Part shown: one piece after another, positions 7,179 through 15,144 of the stretch
How positions within the stretch are numbered: the stretch's first letter is position 1
How the letters are laid out: the number at the start of each line of letters is the position of its first letter
Assembly (NCBI GenBank): GCA_031296755.1
Contig: JAUMMZ010000040.1
Location: 1 to 30,264, forward strand
Length of the DNA: 30,264 nt
Reading direction: 5' to 3'
Source: Collinsella sp.
Lineage (GTDB): Bacteria > Actinomycetota > Coriobacteriia > Coriobacteriales > Coriobacteriaceae
The notes under the pieces: generated by a model
The model's database searches: none
Told to the model about the DNA's origin: nothing
The model's input: the letters and a program-made list of their open reading frames with translations, nothing else
Program-made: the position numbers and the translations under genes

Positions 7179-7892
7179 TTACAGCCCGTATTTCACGACG
7201 ACACGGTTAATGCGACGGCACCAAGGCTTGTACAAGGCAGCCAAGAACACGCAGGTCGCGAGGCCGTGTGTGATATCGAACGGCACTGCCGTGGCAAGAC
7301 GTGCCATGGCACCCGCCCACGTGAGCGGTTGAACAAAACCGATAATGTCGTAGGCGTTGATCACAACGCCGTACAGCAAACCCGAAGCAAAGCCGTAGGT
7401 CAGCAGCGCCGGCATACGCACGGTGCCATCGGCGCGATCAAAAGCGCCGGCATGCGCCAGCGCACCGCCAACGTATCCCACGAGCCCCCAGGCATACATC
7501 TGCCACGGCGTCCACATGCCCTGCCCAAAAAAGAAATTGCTGGTCAGCGCCGCCAACGCACCGACCATAAAGCCGTTACGACGACCGAGTGTCGCCCCGG
7601 CGATAATGGCGATGGCACTCACGGGTTTAAAGTCGGGAATGGGGCCAAACAAGATGCGCCCCGCCGCGGCCAATGCTGCCAGAACCAGCGTGGGCATAAT
7701 CTGGCGCAAACCCGGACGAGATGCCTCGTAACCCGCAAAGAACAGCGCGAGCACCAGCGCCACCACAACCAGCATGGCCAATGCTGCCTGCTCAACACCC
7801 GACAGCAACGCCGCAGCCATCACCGCCGGCACCGCCAACAACAGCGGGATCTCCAGTTTTGCAAGCAAGCGCGAGAAACGACAGTCCGTCAT
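7179..7892 (-). CDS. ECF transporter S component (substrate-binding membrane protein)
   Basis: The membrane subunit that gives an energy-coupling-factor vitamin transporter its specificity. The 237-residue protein is very hydrophobic with about six membrane segments. It carries GPIPDFKPVSAIAIIAG, SNFFFGQGMWTPWQMYAW and a late NAYD...FDITHG stretch, typical of an S-component family linked to cobalamin-type substrates. I cannot assign the substrate from sequence. The ATG at 7892 follows the TGA of the ATPase gene by 4 bases, so coupling is likely. A longer reading upstream would overlap the ATPase gene and lacks family similarity. No B12 or other riboswitch motif was seen upstream of the operon. 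Confidence 0.85.
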   Translation of the reverse strand: MTDCRFSRLLAKLEIPLLLAVPAVMAAALLSGVEQAALAMLVVVALVLALFFAGYEASRPGLRQIMPTLVLAALAAAGRILFGPIPDFKPVSAIAIIAGATLGRRNGFMVGALAALTSNFFFGQGMWTPWQMYAWGLVGYVGGALAHAGAFDRADGTVRMPALLTYGFASGLLYGVVINAYDIIGFVQPLTWAGAMARLATAVPFDITHGLATCVFLAALYKPWCRRINRVVVKYGL

Positions 7893-7896
7893 CCCA

Positions 7897-9540
7897 TCAC
7901 GCCCTATAGAACACGTTGTCGGCAAAGAAGTCGGCCGGGGACTCCATGCAGGCAATCTCGCCGTCAAACATCATGGCGACGTCGTCGGCTACCTGCTCGG
8001 CAAAGTCCAAATCGTGCGTAGCCGTGATGACGGTGCCGCCAGCCTTCGCATGGCCACGCAGGGCGCGGGCGATAATGCGGCGGCTGAACAGGTCTAGACC
8101 CTTGGTGGGCTCATCGAGCAATAGCAGTTCGGGGCCGATTAGCAGCAGTTTTGCCAATGCAAGCAGTTGACGCTGCCCGCCCGAAAGATCGTACGGATGG
8201 CGTCCATCCAGACCCGACAACCCCAAGCTCGCCGCACGCTCCCGCGCCAAGTTCTCGTCATATCCGCAGGTCGAGGCCCATTCCATCAGCTCGTCGCGCA
8301 CCGTCTCGGCAACCAGCAGGGCCTTGGGGTTCTGCGGCAGCAGCGCAGCCGAGGCCGCCCCGCGCACCATACGACCACGCTGCAGCTTGGCAGTCTTGGC
8401 CAGCACCGAAAGCATCGTCGACTTGCCGCAGCCGTTACCGCCCACAACCGCATGCACCGCGCCAGTCGAAAACGACGCATCGAGCCCGCGCAGCACCCAG
8501 CCGGACGCTCGATCGTAGCGAAACCAGCCTTCCGACAGGGTGGTAGCCGACCCGCCGTGCATTTTTTGGAGTATTCTGCTTCCATCCGTGCGCGGGAAGG
8601 CTTCCGAGCCGTTCTCGAGCGACGTTTGCGCCACAAATTCGGACGATTTGTCCAATTCTGAACTTTTTTTCGCGCTCGATACGTCCCCGGGCGGCTCCAG
8701 AGAGCCCAAATTGTCCTCGCGCCTGCTGAATACTCCTTTATTTGCACATCGGATGGCACCCCACCCCAACATGTCATCGGAAAACAGCGATTCTCGGCGT
8801 CCCAAAGAAGCCATATCCGCCACCTCGCGCACGCGACCGTCCTCAATCCGGTACGCACACGTCGCGTATTCGAGCATTGGGCGCGGCTGATGCGTCGCCA
8901 CAACAACCGTGCAGCCCAGCTCGCGATTCACACGAAACAGCGCGTGCAGGAAATTCTTCTCCGCAACCGGATCAAGCTGAGACGTGGGCTCGTCGAGCAG
9001 CAGCACGCGCGGGCGCAGCGTCAGAACGGCCGCCAACGACAGCAACTGTTTGCGACCGCCCGAAAGCGTGTCAGTATCGCGGTGAAGCCAATCTTCCAGC
9101 CCAAAGAAATAGCTGGTCTCAGCTACGCGACGGCGCATCTCATCACGCGCTAGCCCCAAGTTTTCCAGGCCAAACGCCATCTCGTGCCACACGGTTTCGC
9201 ACACGATCTGGTTCTCGGGATCCTGGAACACATAGCCCACGCGCTCCGCCGATGCCCGCACATCCATGTCGGCGACGTTCTCGCCCAGCACGAGCAGTTC
9301 GCCAGTGCGCTCGCCCGCCGGAGCGATCTCGGGCTTGAGTAGCGACAGCAACGTCGACTTACCCGATCCGGTACCGCCGACAAGCAGCGCAAATGCACCT
9401 TGGGGAACAGACCAGTCGAGTCCCTCGAGCACCGCAGCATCCGCATCGGGGTAGGCAAAGCTCAGGCTCCGCACCTCAATCGCCGGCATATCCGGGCCGT
9501 ATGCCGCGCCCGACACCGGTCCCCTATCCAACCGAGCCAT
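7897..9540 (-). CDS. ECF transporter ATPase, two fused ABC domains
   Basis: Energises the ECF transporter. The 547 residues hold two complete ABC domains, equivalent to EcfA1-EcfA2 in one chain. Domain 1 has Walker A GGTGSGKST (55-63), signature LSGGRKQ (159-165) and LLLDEP (180-185). Domain 2 has GGNGCGKST (367-375), LSGGQRQ (452-458) and LLLLDEP (472-478). The linker is unusually long. Residues about 265-328 are Ser-rich, hydrophilic and unlike either domain; they correspond to a repeat-like insert at 8558-8746. The ATG shares one base with the EcfT stop (TGATG) and has AAGAGG about 9 bases upstream. A second ATG at 9489 lacks a good site. Confidence 0.93.
   Translation of the reverse strand: MARLDRGPVSGAAYGPDMPAIEVRSLSFAYPDADAAVLEGLDWSVPQGAFALLVGGTGSGKSTLLSLLKPEIAPAGERTGELLVLGENVADMDVRASAERVGYVFQDPENQIVCETVWHEMAFGLENLGLARDEMRRRVAETSYFFGLEDWLHRDTDTLSGGRKQLLSLAAVLTLRPRVLLLDEPTSQLDPVAEKNFLHALFRVNRELGCTVVVATHQPRPMLEYATCAYRIEDGRVREVADMASLGRRESLFSDDMLGWGAIRCANKGVFSRREDNLGSLEPPGDVSSAKKSSELDKSSEFVAQTSLENGSEAFPRTDGSRILQKMHGGSATTLSEGWFRYDRASGWVLRGLDASFSTGAVHAVVGGNGCGKSTMLSVLAKTAKLQRGRMVRGAASAALLPQNPKALLVAETVRDELMEWASTCGYDENLARERAASLGLSGLDGRHPYDLSGGQRQLLALAKLLLIGPELLLLDEPTKGLDLFSRRIIARALRGHAKAGGTVITATHDLDFAEQVADDVAMMFDGEIACMESPADFFADNVFYRA
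8558..8746. repeat. 189-bp in-frame repeat-like insert inside the ECF ATPase gene
   Basis: The segment starts TGCATTTTTTGGAGTATTC and ends GAATACTCCTTTATTTGCA. The two ends are inverted copies: TGCA plus GGAGTATTC match exactly and six A/T bases in between differ. The length is 189 bp, exactly 63 codons, so it keeps the reading frame. It is richer in A/T than the flanking ABC domains and includes a second palindromic stretch (AATTCGGACGATTTGTCCAATT-like, 8637-8658). It falls precisely in the interdomain linker. I infer a miniature repeat element that became coding sequence. Confidence 0.55.
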
Positions 9541-10433
9541 CAGCCGAACCTCTTCTCATCGATCGCATGCAACACGCAGGGCAGCATCATCCAGGCAGCG
9601 TACACGACATAGCCCAGCCACGGCGCCGGCACCGATAGTTGCGGGTAAAACGAATACTGCGTTGTCGCGGTCCATGCCACCGCCACCGCAGCGGCACCAA
9701 ACACCGCAAGCCCAACCAGCGCGGCAACATCGCCGCGACCCAGCCGATACCGCGCGTACGTCGTGCGACGTGTCGCGGCGCCCCATCCACGGGAGCGCAT
9801 GGCGTCCGCGCGCTCCAGCGAATCTTCCATGCCCCAGCCCATCAACACGCTCGATGCCCGTAGGCGCGAACGCACGGGATCGGCCGGCGCGCGACCCGGC
9901 ACATCAATCGCATCCTGCACCGCCAGTACCGTACGACCGCGGCGTAAAAACTGCGGGATAAGCCGCATGCACATCGAGATCATGAGCGCGAGCACCGGCG
10001 CGGCGTTGCCCAAAAGCGCAAGTACCTTGTCGTATTCGAGCATCGACGCCGCGGCCTCAAACCACAGCACGCTCGCCACGAACAGCCCGCCCATGCACAG
10101 GCCGTAAACCATGCTCTCTAGATACACCGCACGCATGCCAATACGAAACAGCTCCGTCGAGCCCGATGCACTAAACAGCGGATTGAGCACCGCAATGATC
10201 AAAATCACCGGCAGCTGCCAGCGAAGCGCGCCCAACGTGCGCGCAACACCGCGCGTCGCAAGCCCGTACGCCAACCCGCCCGCAAGCGATAGCGCAATCA
10301 GCACCGGTTGCATCGAGAACATGGTGAGCCCCAACGTCAGCACCATGTAGAGCGCCGGCACCGCCGGATGCGACATCGAAAATGCCGCGACGGGTTCGTT
10401 GCCCGATTCCTCTCGCATGGTGTCCACGGGCAT
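9540..10433 (-). CDS. ECF transporter transmembrane component (EcfT)
   Basis: The membrane scaffold that couples the ATPase to the S component. The 297-residue protein has several N-terminal membrane segments, the cytoplasmic helices with the ALERADAMRSRGW-like motif (here LERADAMRSRGWG) that contacts the ATPases, and C-terminal membrane segments. The start is uncertain: ATG at 10433 has GAGGGG 6 bases upstream; ATG at 10439 and TTG at 10451 are in frame. It is the first gene of the operon and is divergent from glmU, with about 190 bases shared upstream. Confidence 0.9.
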   Translation of the reverse strand: MPVDTMREESGNEPVAAFSMSHPAVPALYMVLTLGLTMFSMQPVLIALSLAGGLAYGLATRGVARTLGALRWQLPVILIIAVLNPLFSASGSTELFRIGMRAVYLESMVYGLCMGGLFVASVLWFEAAASMLEYDKVLALLGNAAPVLALMISMCMRLIPQFLRRGRTVLAVQDAIDVPGRAPADPVRSRLRASSVLMGWGMEDSLERADAMRSRGWGAATRRTTYARYRLGRGDVAALVGLAVFGAAAVAVAWTATTQYSFYPQLSVPAPWLGYVVYAAWMMLPCVLHAIDEKRFG

Positions 10434-10623
10434 CCCCATCCCCTCGCTCAAACGTCAACGCCGCAGCGCCGCCACCATACACAACCAGCGCAAACGCCGT
10501 ACCGCCGGCCCAAGCCTCAGCTGCCGCGCATCAATCGTTACGCGCTCATCATATGCCTGCGGTATCATATTGCGCCGTGTATCGTTTCCAAACACACGTC
10601 TCTATAACGTAACAGGAGATCAC

Positions 10624-12036
10624 ATGGACGCAACCGCAATTATCCTCGCCGCCGGCGAGGGCACCCGCATGAAGTCGAACCACTGCAAGGTTTCGCACAA
10701 GATTCTAGGCAAGCCCATGGTTCAGTGGATCGTCGACGCCACCATCAAGGCCGGCTGCAGCCGCGTCGTGGTCGTCATCGGCAGCCACGCCGACGAGATG
10801 CGCGCCCTCATCGATGGCGCCTACGCCAACAGCGCCACCAAAGTCGAGTGCGTCGAGCAGACCGAGCGCCTGGGCACCGGCCATGCCGTCAAGGTCGCGC
10901 TCGAGGCCTGCGGCATCGCGCAAGGCCCCGTCGTCGTGCTCAACGGCGACCTGCCGCTCATCACCGCCGACACCGTCGCCAAGTTCGCGCAGACCGTCGC
11001 CACCGGCGAGCTCGCCTGCACCGTCATGACCATGACCCCGCCCGATCCTTTTGGCTACGGCCGCATCAAGCTGGGCGCCGATGGTCAGATCGAGCGCATC
11101 ATCGAGCAGAAGGACTGCACGCCCGAGCAGGCCGCCACGCTGCTGGAGTGCAACGCCGGCTGCTACGCCTTCGACGGCGCGCAGCTTGCCGCCCACATTA
11201 ACGAGATCGGCAACGACAACGCGCAGTCCGAGTACTACCTGCCCGACATGCTCGAAATCCTCAAGGGTCACGGCCAGGCAGTCTCCATCTTCCACTGCGA
11301 CGACTACCGCGACGGCCTGGGCGTCAACAGCCGCATCCAGCTCGCGCAGCTCACCGCCATCGCGCGCGACCGCATCAACGAGCACTGGATGGCAGAAGGC
11401 GTCACGTTCATCGACCCCACGCAGGCCTGGATCGGTCCCGACGCCACCATCGGCCGCGACACCGTCGTGTGGCCGCAGACGCATCTGATCGGTCACGTCA
11501 CCGTGGGCGAGGAGTGCCAGCTCGGCCCCAACAGCCGCCTCACCGACACCACCGTCGGCAGCGGCTGCATCATCGATGAGACCATCGCCATCGAGGCCGT
11601 CATCGAGAACGGCGTCGACTGCGGCCCGCGCGCCTACCTGCGCCCGGGCACCCACATGCTCGACGGCTCCAAGGCCGGTACGCACGTGGAAATCAAGAAG
11701 TCCACGATCGGCGAGGGTTCCAAGGTGCCCCACCTGTCCTACATCGGCGACACCACCATGGGCTCCGGCGTCAACGTAGGCGCGGGCTCTATCACCTGCA
11801 ACTACGACGGCGTCCACAAGCACAAGACCGTCATCGGCAAGGATGCCTTCATCGGTTCTGACACCATGATGGTCGCGCCCGCCCAGATTGGCGACGGTGC
11901 GCTCGTGGCCGCCGGCTCCGTCATCACCGAGCCGGTCCCGGCCGACGCACTCGGTCTGGGCCGCGCCCGTCAGGTAAATATTGAGGGCTGGGCCGCCGAT
12001 TATCGCCGTCGTCTGCACGAGGACGACGAGGCATAA
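10624..12036 (+). CDS. glmU: Bifunctional GlcNAc-1-phosphate uridyltransferase / GlcN-1-P acetyltransferase
   Basis: Makes UDP-GlcNAc for peptidoglycan in two steps. The 470 residues comprise an N-terminal pyrophosphorylase (LAAGEGTRMKS at about 8-18, KPMVQWIVDA, LNGDLPL, EQKDCTPEQ) and a C-terminal left-handed beta-helix with hexapeptide repeats. The helix includes YLRPGTH, KKSTIGEGSKVPHLSYIGD, GAGSITCNYDG and VAAGSVI. AGGAG sits 6 bases before the ATG at 10624; the frame extends upstream to 10399, but that part is not GlmU. It ends in a terminator, then prs. The glmU-prs-pth order is also found in Bacillus. Confidence 0.97.
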   Translation: MDATAIILAAGEGTRMKSNHCKVSHKILGKPMVQWIVDATIKAGCSRVVVVIGSHADEMRALIDGAYANSATKVECVEQTERLGTGHAVKVALEACGIAQGPVVVLNGDLPLITADTVAKFAQTVATGELACTVMTMTPPDPFGYGRIKLGADGQIERIIEQKDCTPEQAATLLECNAGCYAFDGAQLAAHINEIGNDNAQSEYYLPDMLEILKGHGQAVSIFHCDDYRDGLGVNSRIQLAQLTAIARDRINEHWMAEGVTFIDPTQAWIGPDATIGRDTVVWPQTHLIGHVTVGEECQLGPNSRLTDTTVGSGCIIDETIAIEAVIENGVDCGPRAYLRPGTHMLDGSKAGTHVEIKKSTIGEGSKVPHLSYIGDTTMGSGVNVGAGSITCNYDGVHKHKTVIGKDAFIGSDTMMVAPAQIGDGALVAAGSVITEPVPADALGLGRARQVNIEGWAADYRRRLHEDDEA

Positions 12037-12051
12037 CGTTTCACCAAGCAC

Positions 12052-12086
12052 AAAAGGAGCTGTTCCATGGGGACGGCTCCTTTTTC
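12052..12086 (+). terminator. Terminator of glmU
   Basis: AAAGGAGC (12053-12060) pairs with GCTCCTTT (12076-12083), with extra TCC/GGA pairing in the loop and a run of five T (12081-12085). The loop contains CCATGGGGACGG, the same core found in several intergenic palindromes of this window. Confidence 0.85.
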
Positions 12087-12228
12087 TATCGTGACCTGCG
12101 CGACCGGATGAGTGGTCGGTTCGTGTCCGTTGACGGTAAAGACGTTATCAAGACCCGATTAACCCCGCCGCACGGTTACAATGCAAAAAGGCATCTATAT
12201 GGCATTCGATGTATAAAGGAGAAGGGTA

Positions 12229-13215
12229 ATGCCGATTAATGATCCCGAGAAGTCGGAGAATATGCGCAAGTCCATCCGCGTGTATTCCGGTTCCTCCAAC
12301 CGTCCCCTCGCTCAGAAGATCGCTGAGTACCTTGGGGTCGAGCTTTCGGGCCTTACGCTAAAGCAGTTCGCCAACGGTGAGATTTACGCCCGCTACGACG
12401 AGACCGTCCGCGGCGCCGACGTCTTCCTGATTCAGTCCGTGGCCGGCGGCAACGTCAACGACATGCTCATGGAGCTGCTCATCGCCACCGACGCTGCCAA
12501 GCGCGCATCCGCCCGCTCCATCACCGCCGTCATCACCCACTACGGCTATGCCCGCCAGGACCGCAAGGCCGGCCCGCGTGAGCCCATCACCGCCCGCCTC
12601 GTCGCCAACCTACTCGAGCGCGCCGGCGTCAACCGCATCATTACCCTCGACCTGCACCAGGGTCAGATCCAGGGCTTCTTTGATATCCCGGTTAACCACC
12701 TGTCCGCACTGCCGCTGTTTGGCCAGTACTACAACGACATGCACTTCGACACCGACAACCTGGTTGTCGTCTCCCCCGACGTGGGTCGTGCCAAGGCCGC
12801 CAAGAAGCTGTCCGACATGCTCGGCTGCGACCTGGCCATCGCCCACAAGGGCCGTCCGCGCCACAACGCCGCCGAGGTCATGGGCATCATCGGTGACATC
12901 AAGGGCAAGACCTGCATCATCAACGACGACATGATCGACACCGCAGGCACCCTGTGCGCCAACGTCAAGGAGCTCAAGGCTATGGGCGCCGGCGACATCT
13001 ACGTCTGCGCCACCCACGGCATCTTCTCCGGTCCGGCCATCGAGCGTCTGAACGACGCCCCGATCGTCGAGTGCCTCGTCACCGACGCCATTCCCGTCGA
13101 GGTCGGCGGCAAGATCAAGACCATCTCGGTCGCCGAGGAGTTCGCTCAGGCCATCTCCGCCGTTTACCACGAGGAGCCCGTCTCCACGCTCGTCGGCGGC
13201 GACTTCGCGCTGTAA
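12229..13215 (+). CDS. prs: Ribose-phosphate pyrophosphokinase (PRPP synthetase)
   Basis: Makes PRPP from ribose 5-phosphate and ATP for purine, pyrimidine, His, Trp and NAD synthesis. The 328-residue protein has the two-domain class I form: ELSGLTLKQFANGEIYAR, GYARQDRKAGPREPITAR (ATP loop), TLDLHQGQIQGFFDIPVNHL, VVSPDVGRAKAA and the PRPP site NDDMIDTAGT. In that last motif the usual first Asp is Asn. AAGGAG lies 7 bases before the ATG at 12229. A second in-frame ATG 11 codons in matches the usual family N-terminus, so a short leader peptide extension is possible. It supplies the substrate of purF found later in the window. Confidence 0.96.
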   Translation: MPINDPEKSENMRKSIRVYSGSSNRPLAQKIAEYLGVELSGLTLKQFANGEIYARYDETVRGADVFLIQSVAGGNVNDMLMELLIATDAAKRASARSITAVITHYGYARQDRKAGPREPITARLVANLLERAGVNRIITLDLHQGQIQGFFDIPVNHLSALPLFGQYYNDMHFDTDNLVVVSPDVGRAKAAKKLSDMLGCDLAIAHKGRPRHNAAEVMGIIGDIKGKTCIINDDMIDTAGTLCANVKELKAMGAGDIYVCATHGIFSGPAIERLNDAPIVECLVTDAIPVEVGGKIKTISVAEEFAQAISAVYHEEPVSTLVGGDFAL

Positions 13216-13248
13216 TCCAGCGTGCATCCCATCATCTTTGGTGTTTTT

Positions 13249-13280
13249 AAAGGGTCGGAAGCTCGCTTCCGACCCTTTTT
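13249..13280 (+). terminator. Terminator of prs
   Basis: A perfect 14-bp stem AAAGGGTCGGAAGC / GCTTCCGACCCTTT with a two-base loop, followed by further T residues. The remaining prs-to-nuclease gap (13216-13666) holds this terminator, the 204-bp inverted-repeat element and, after 13505, no recognisable gene or promoter. Confidence 0.93.
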
Positions 13281-13300
13281 CTACCCCTCGACAACCTTCC

Positions 13301-13504
13301 CTGGACAATTAGTTCAGATACGTATTTTTTTAAAGCTCCAAAGGCCGTTCTGAGCCTTCTGAGCTCCCCGGCGAACGCCATACTGCCCAAAGCTCATCGC
13401 TTTCGAGTACGACCGCCGCATATTTACCCTCAAATCGCCCTCGAAAGCCCTTAGAAACGCCTCGAACGCCCGCCGTCTTATACGTATCTGAACTAACTGT
13501 CCAG
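13301..13504. repeat. 204-bp inverted-repeat element A (MITE-like)
   Basis: The ends are inverted copies: CTGGACAATTAGTTCAGATA at the left and its complement at the right, extending to 25 bp with one mismatch. Inside, GCTTTCGAG (13399-13407) pairs with CTCGAAAGC (13440-13448), so the whole segment could fold into a branched hairpin. There is no plausible ORF. No clear target duplication is visible beside it. The same terminal sequence bounds a second 204-bp element at 14828-15031. Confidence 0.85.
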
Positions 13505-13666
13505 TAGCTATCGTCAACCTTCGCGGCAGAGCTCAATTTCCTGCAATCCCCTCAACCGATTCCACCGATTTCATAACACCCAGCCGTTCATGGCGCGCAG
13601 CGCCCCGCTGAGCGAAAAGAACGGTATGGCGGTCGCATTCTGCCGCCAACTTAGTACGTTATAGCT

Positions 13667-14794
13667 ATGACGACCGTGATTTCACATCTCTCCGCCCTCC
13701 GCGCAATTCGTCGCGCACGACGGGCGTACTCTGCCCTACCCTGGGACTCCGTTGATAGCGAACAGCAAGCACAGGCCTTGGCTGGCTGCATTCCCAACAA
13801 TGACGCGATAGACTTTGGCGCACTTTCGATACTCGACGCCTGGAATGAAGATGATTCCGAACTGCTCGATCTTCTCGTTTCAAACGAAGACAACAGGCGC
13901 CCCGACAAGCGACTTCTTCAGCATATTCTCTCCACTCCTCTTCCTGAAGGTGCAATTATGCACGTCGAGGCCGACATCTACGCAACGTCTCCTGCCATGA
14001 CAGCCATGCTTTGTTCCAAAAATGAATCAGTCGCCAAAGCCTTGATGCTCCTTATGGAGCTGCTCGGAACCTACTCCCTTCCTCCCGGGGCAACATACCC
14101 CATTGCCTATGACGACATCTGGCCCAAGGGCGATGACTACGAAGCGATGGACGACCTCGATTGCCGGGGCGACCAGTCGGCGACCGAACAGCAGAACGAA
14201 ACCCGCTACGAACAGGCACACTACAAATGCGAGCCCGCCACGACCATCGAAGATCTCGAGGCGGTCGCACACTTCGCCAAAAGTAGCTCATACACCTCGT
14301 TTCGCACGGCAGTCAAACTTGCCCGACCCGAATCTGCATCCCCAGCCGAATCCCTAATGTTTGCCGTTCTCGGAGCGCCCATGCGCTTTGGAGGATTCGG
14401 ATGTTGCAGTCTGCCCATGGGAGGCCTGCTACTCAACTATCGAATCGACTTCGACACTCTTGCGGTCAACATGTCCTCGGGCATCCCCTATGCCATCTGC
14501 GACCTATATTGCCCGGCAGCCGGAGTCGACAACGAATACAACGGAATTGGGCATGAGCTTCAAAACGCTCGCATCCACGATGGCAATCGAAATAATGGCC
14601 TCAAGGCAATGGGCATCCACGTCCTGGTTATCAATCGCGACCAAATGAAAGACCTTGTTGCACTCGAAGCCTTCGCCCAAACGATGCATCGACTCGCGGG
14701 AGTCCGATTCCGATACCGTATCAAGGGCTATCGCAAGCGTCAGGCCGCTTGGCTCAACGCTCTGCGGGCCGGAATCGGCCTTGCGCCGGTCTAA
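13667..14794 (+). CDS. Putative PD-(D/E)XK / Vsr-DUF559-like endonuclease
   Basis: A 375-residue protein without an assigned role. The middle (LPEGAIMHVEADIYATSPAMTAML, then ELLGTYSLPP; residues about 92-140) resembles the 'vSPE...CGTY' segment common in AbiEi-like proteins. The C-terminal part fits a very-short-patch-repair/DUF559 nuclease fold: Glu228 in SPAESL, Asp279 in AICDLYCP, Glu290 in DNEYNG, followed by RNNGLKAMGIHVLVI. I see no ribosome binding site before the ATG at 13667; a later ATG at residue 98 has GAAGG upstream but would remove part of the conserved middle. Codon use is richer in A/T than in prs or pth. It sits between two inverted-repeat elements and interrupts the glmU-prs-pth order, so acquisition by transfer is likely. 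Confidence 0.7.
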   Translation: MTTVISHLSALRAIRRARRAYSALPWDSVDSEQQAQALAGCIPNNDAIDFGALSILDAWNEDDSELLDLLVSNEDNRRPDKRLLQHILSTPLPEGAIMHVEADIYATSPAMTAMLCSKNESVAKALMLLMELLGTYSLPPGATYPIAYDDIWPKGDDYEAMDDLDCRGDQSATEQQNETRYEQAHYKCEPATTIEDLEAVAHFAKSSSYTSFRTAVKLARPESASPAESLMFAVLGAPMRFGGFGCCSLPMGGLLLNYRIDFDTLAVNMSSGIPYAICDLYCPAAGVDNEYNGIGHELQNARIHDGNRNNGLKAMGIHVLVINRDQMKDLVALEAFAQTMHRLAGVRFRYRIKGYRKRQAAWLNALRAGIGLAPV

Positions 14795-14827
14795 ACGGAG
14801 AATCACCCGCACGCCGCCGAACAGGAC

Positions 14828-15031
14828 TGGACAGTTAGTTCAAATACGTATAAATGGACACATTGAATTAGGCTGTTTTGCAGTTATCTCTATACCATTC
14901 GCCCGATTTGAAGGCAGGGTAGACTTCAAAACAGCGTCATATGGACTAACTAAAGCTCCAAAACAACGTATCGGCATTGAATCGAGCAATTCGAGTTCTC
15001 AGAACTTATACGTATCCGAACTAACTGTCCA
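14828..15031. repeat. 204-bp inverted-repeat element B (MITE-like)
   Basis: Ends TGGACAGTTAGTTCAAATAC (left) and the inverted match at 15006-15031, a 26-bp pair with two mismatches. The ends match those of element A at 13301-13504. Inside, GCTGTTTTG (about 14872-14880) pairs with CAAAACAGC (about 14926-14934). Both elements share AAAGCTCCAAA internally but otherwise differ. The nuclease-to-pth gap (14795-15144) holds only this element. Confidence 0.85.
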
Positions 15032-15144
15032 CCTCGATTTCGACGGCCGTCCAAACGCCCTCAAATAACCTCAATTGCCCTCCATTTGACAGCGGCAACA
15101 GGGTCGCTCACCATAGCAGGCAACAAATCAACGAAAGGATGAAC

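Noticed and set aside
10399..10623. N-terminal extension of glmU
   Set aside because: AGGAG 6 bases before the ATG at 10624 and the conserved LAAGEGTRM start fix the gene start; the extension overlaps EcfT.
10434..10623. Riboswitch for the ECF vitamin transporter
   Set aside because: I looked for B12, TPP and FMN-type conserved boxes in the shared upstream region and saw none.
10705..12051. 448-codon open frame antisense to glmU
   Set aside because: It is a shadow of the GC-rich glmU codons (Asp/Gly/Val/Ala/His-rich), has no family motifs or ribosome site, and glmU is unmistakable.
13314..13536. Small frames inside repeat element A
   Set aside because: They start or end in the terminal inverted repeats, overlap one another on the minus strand and lack ribosome sites.
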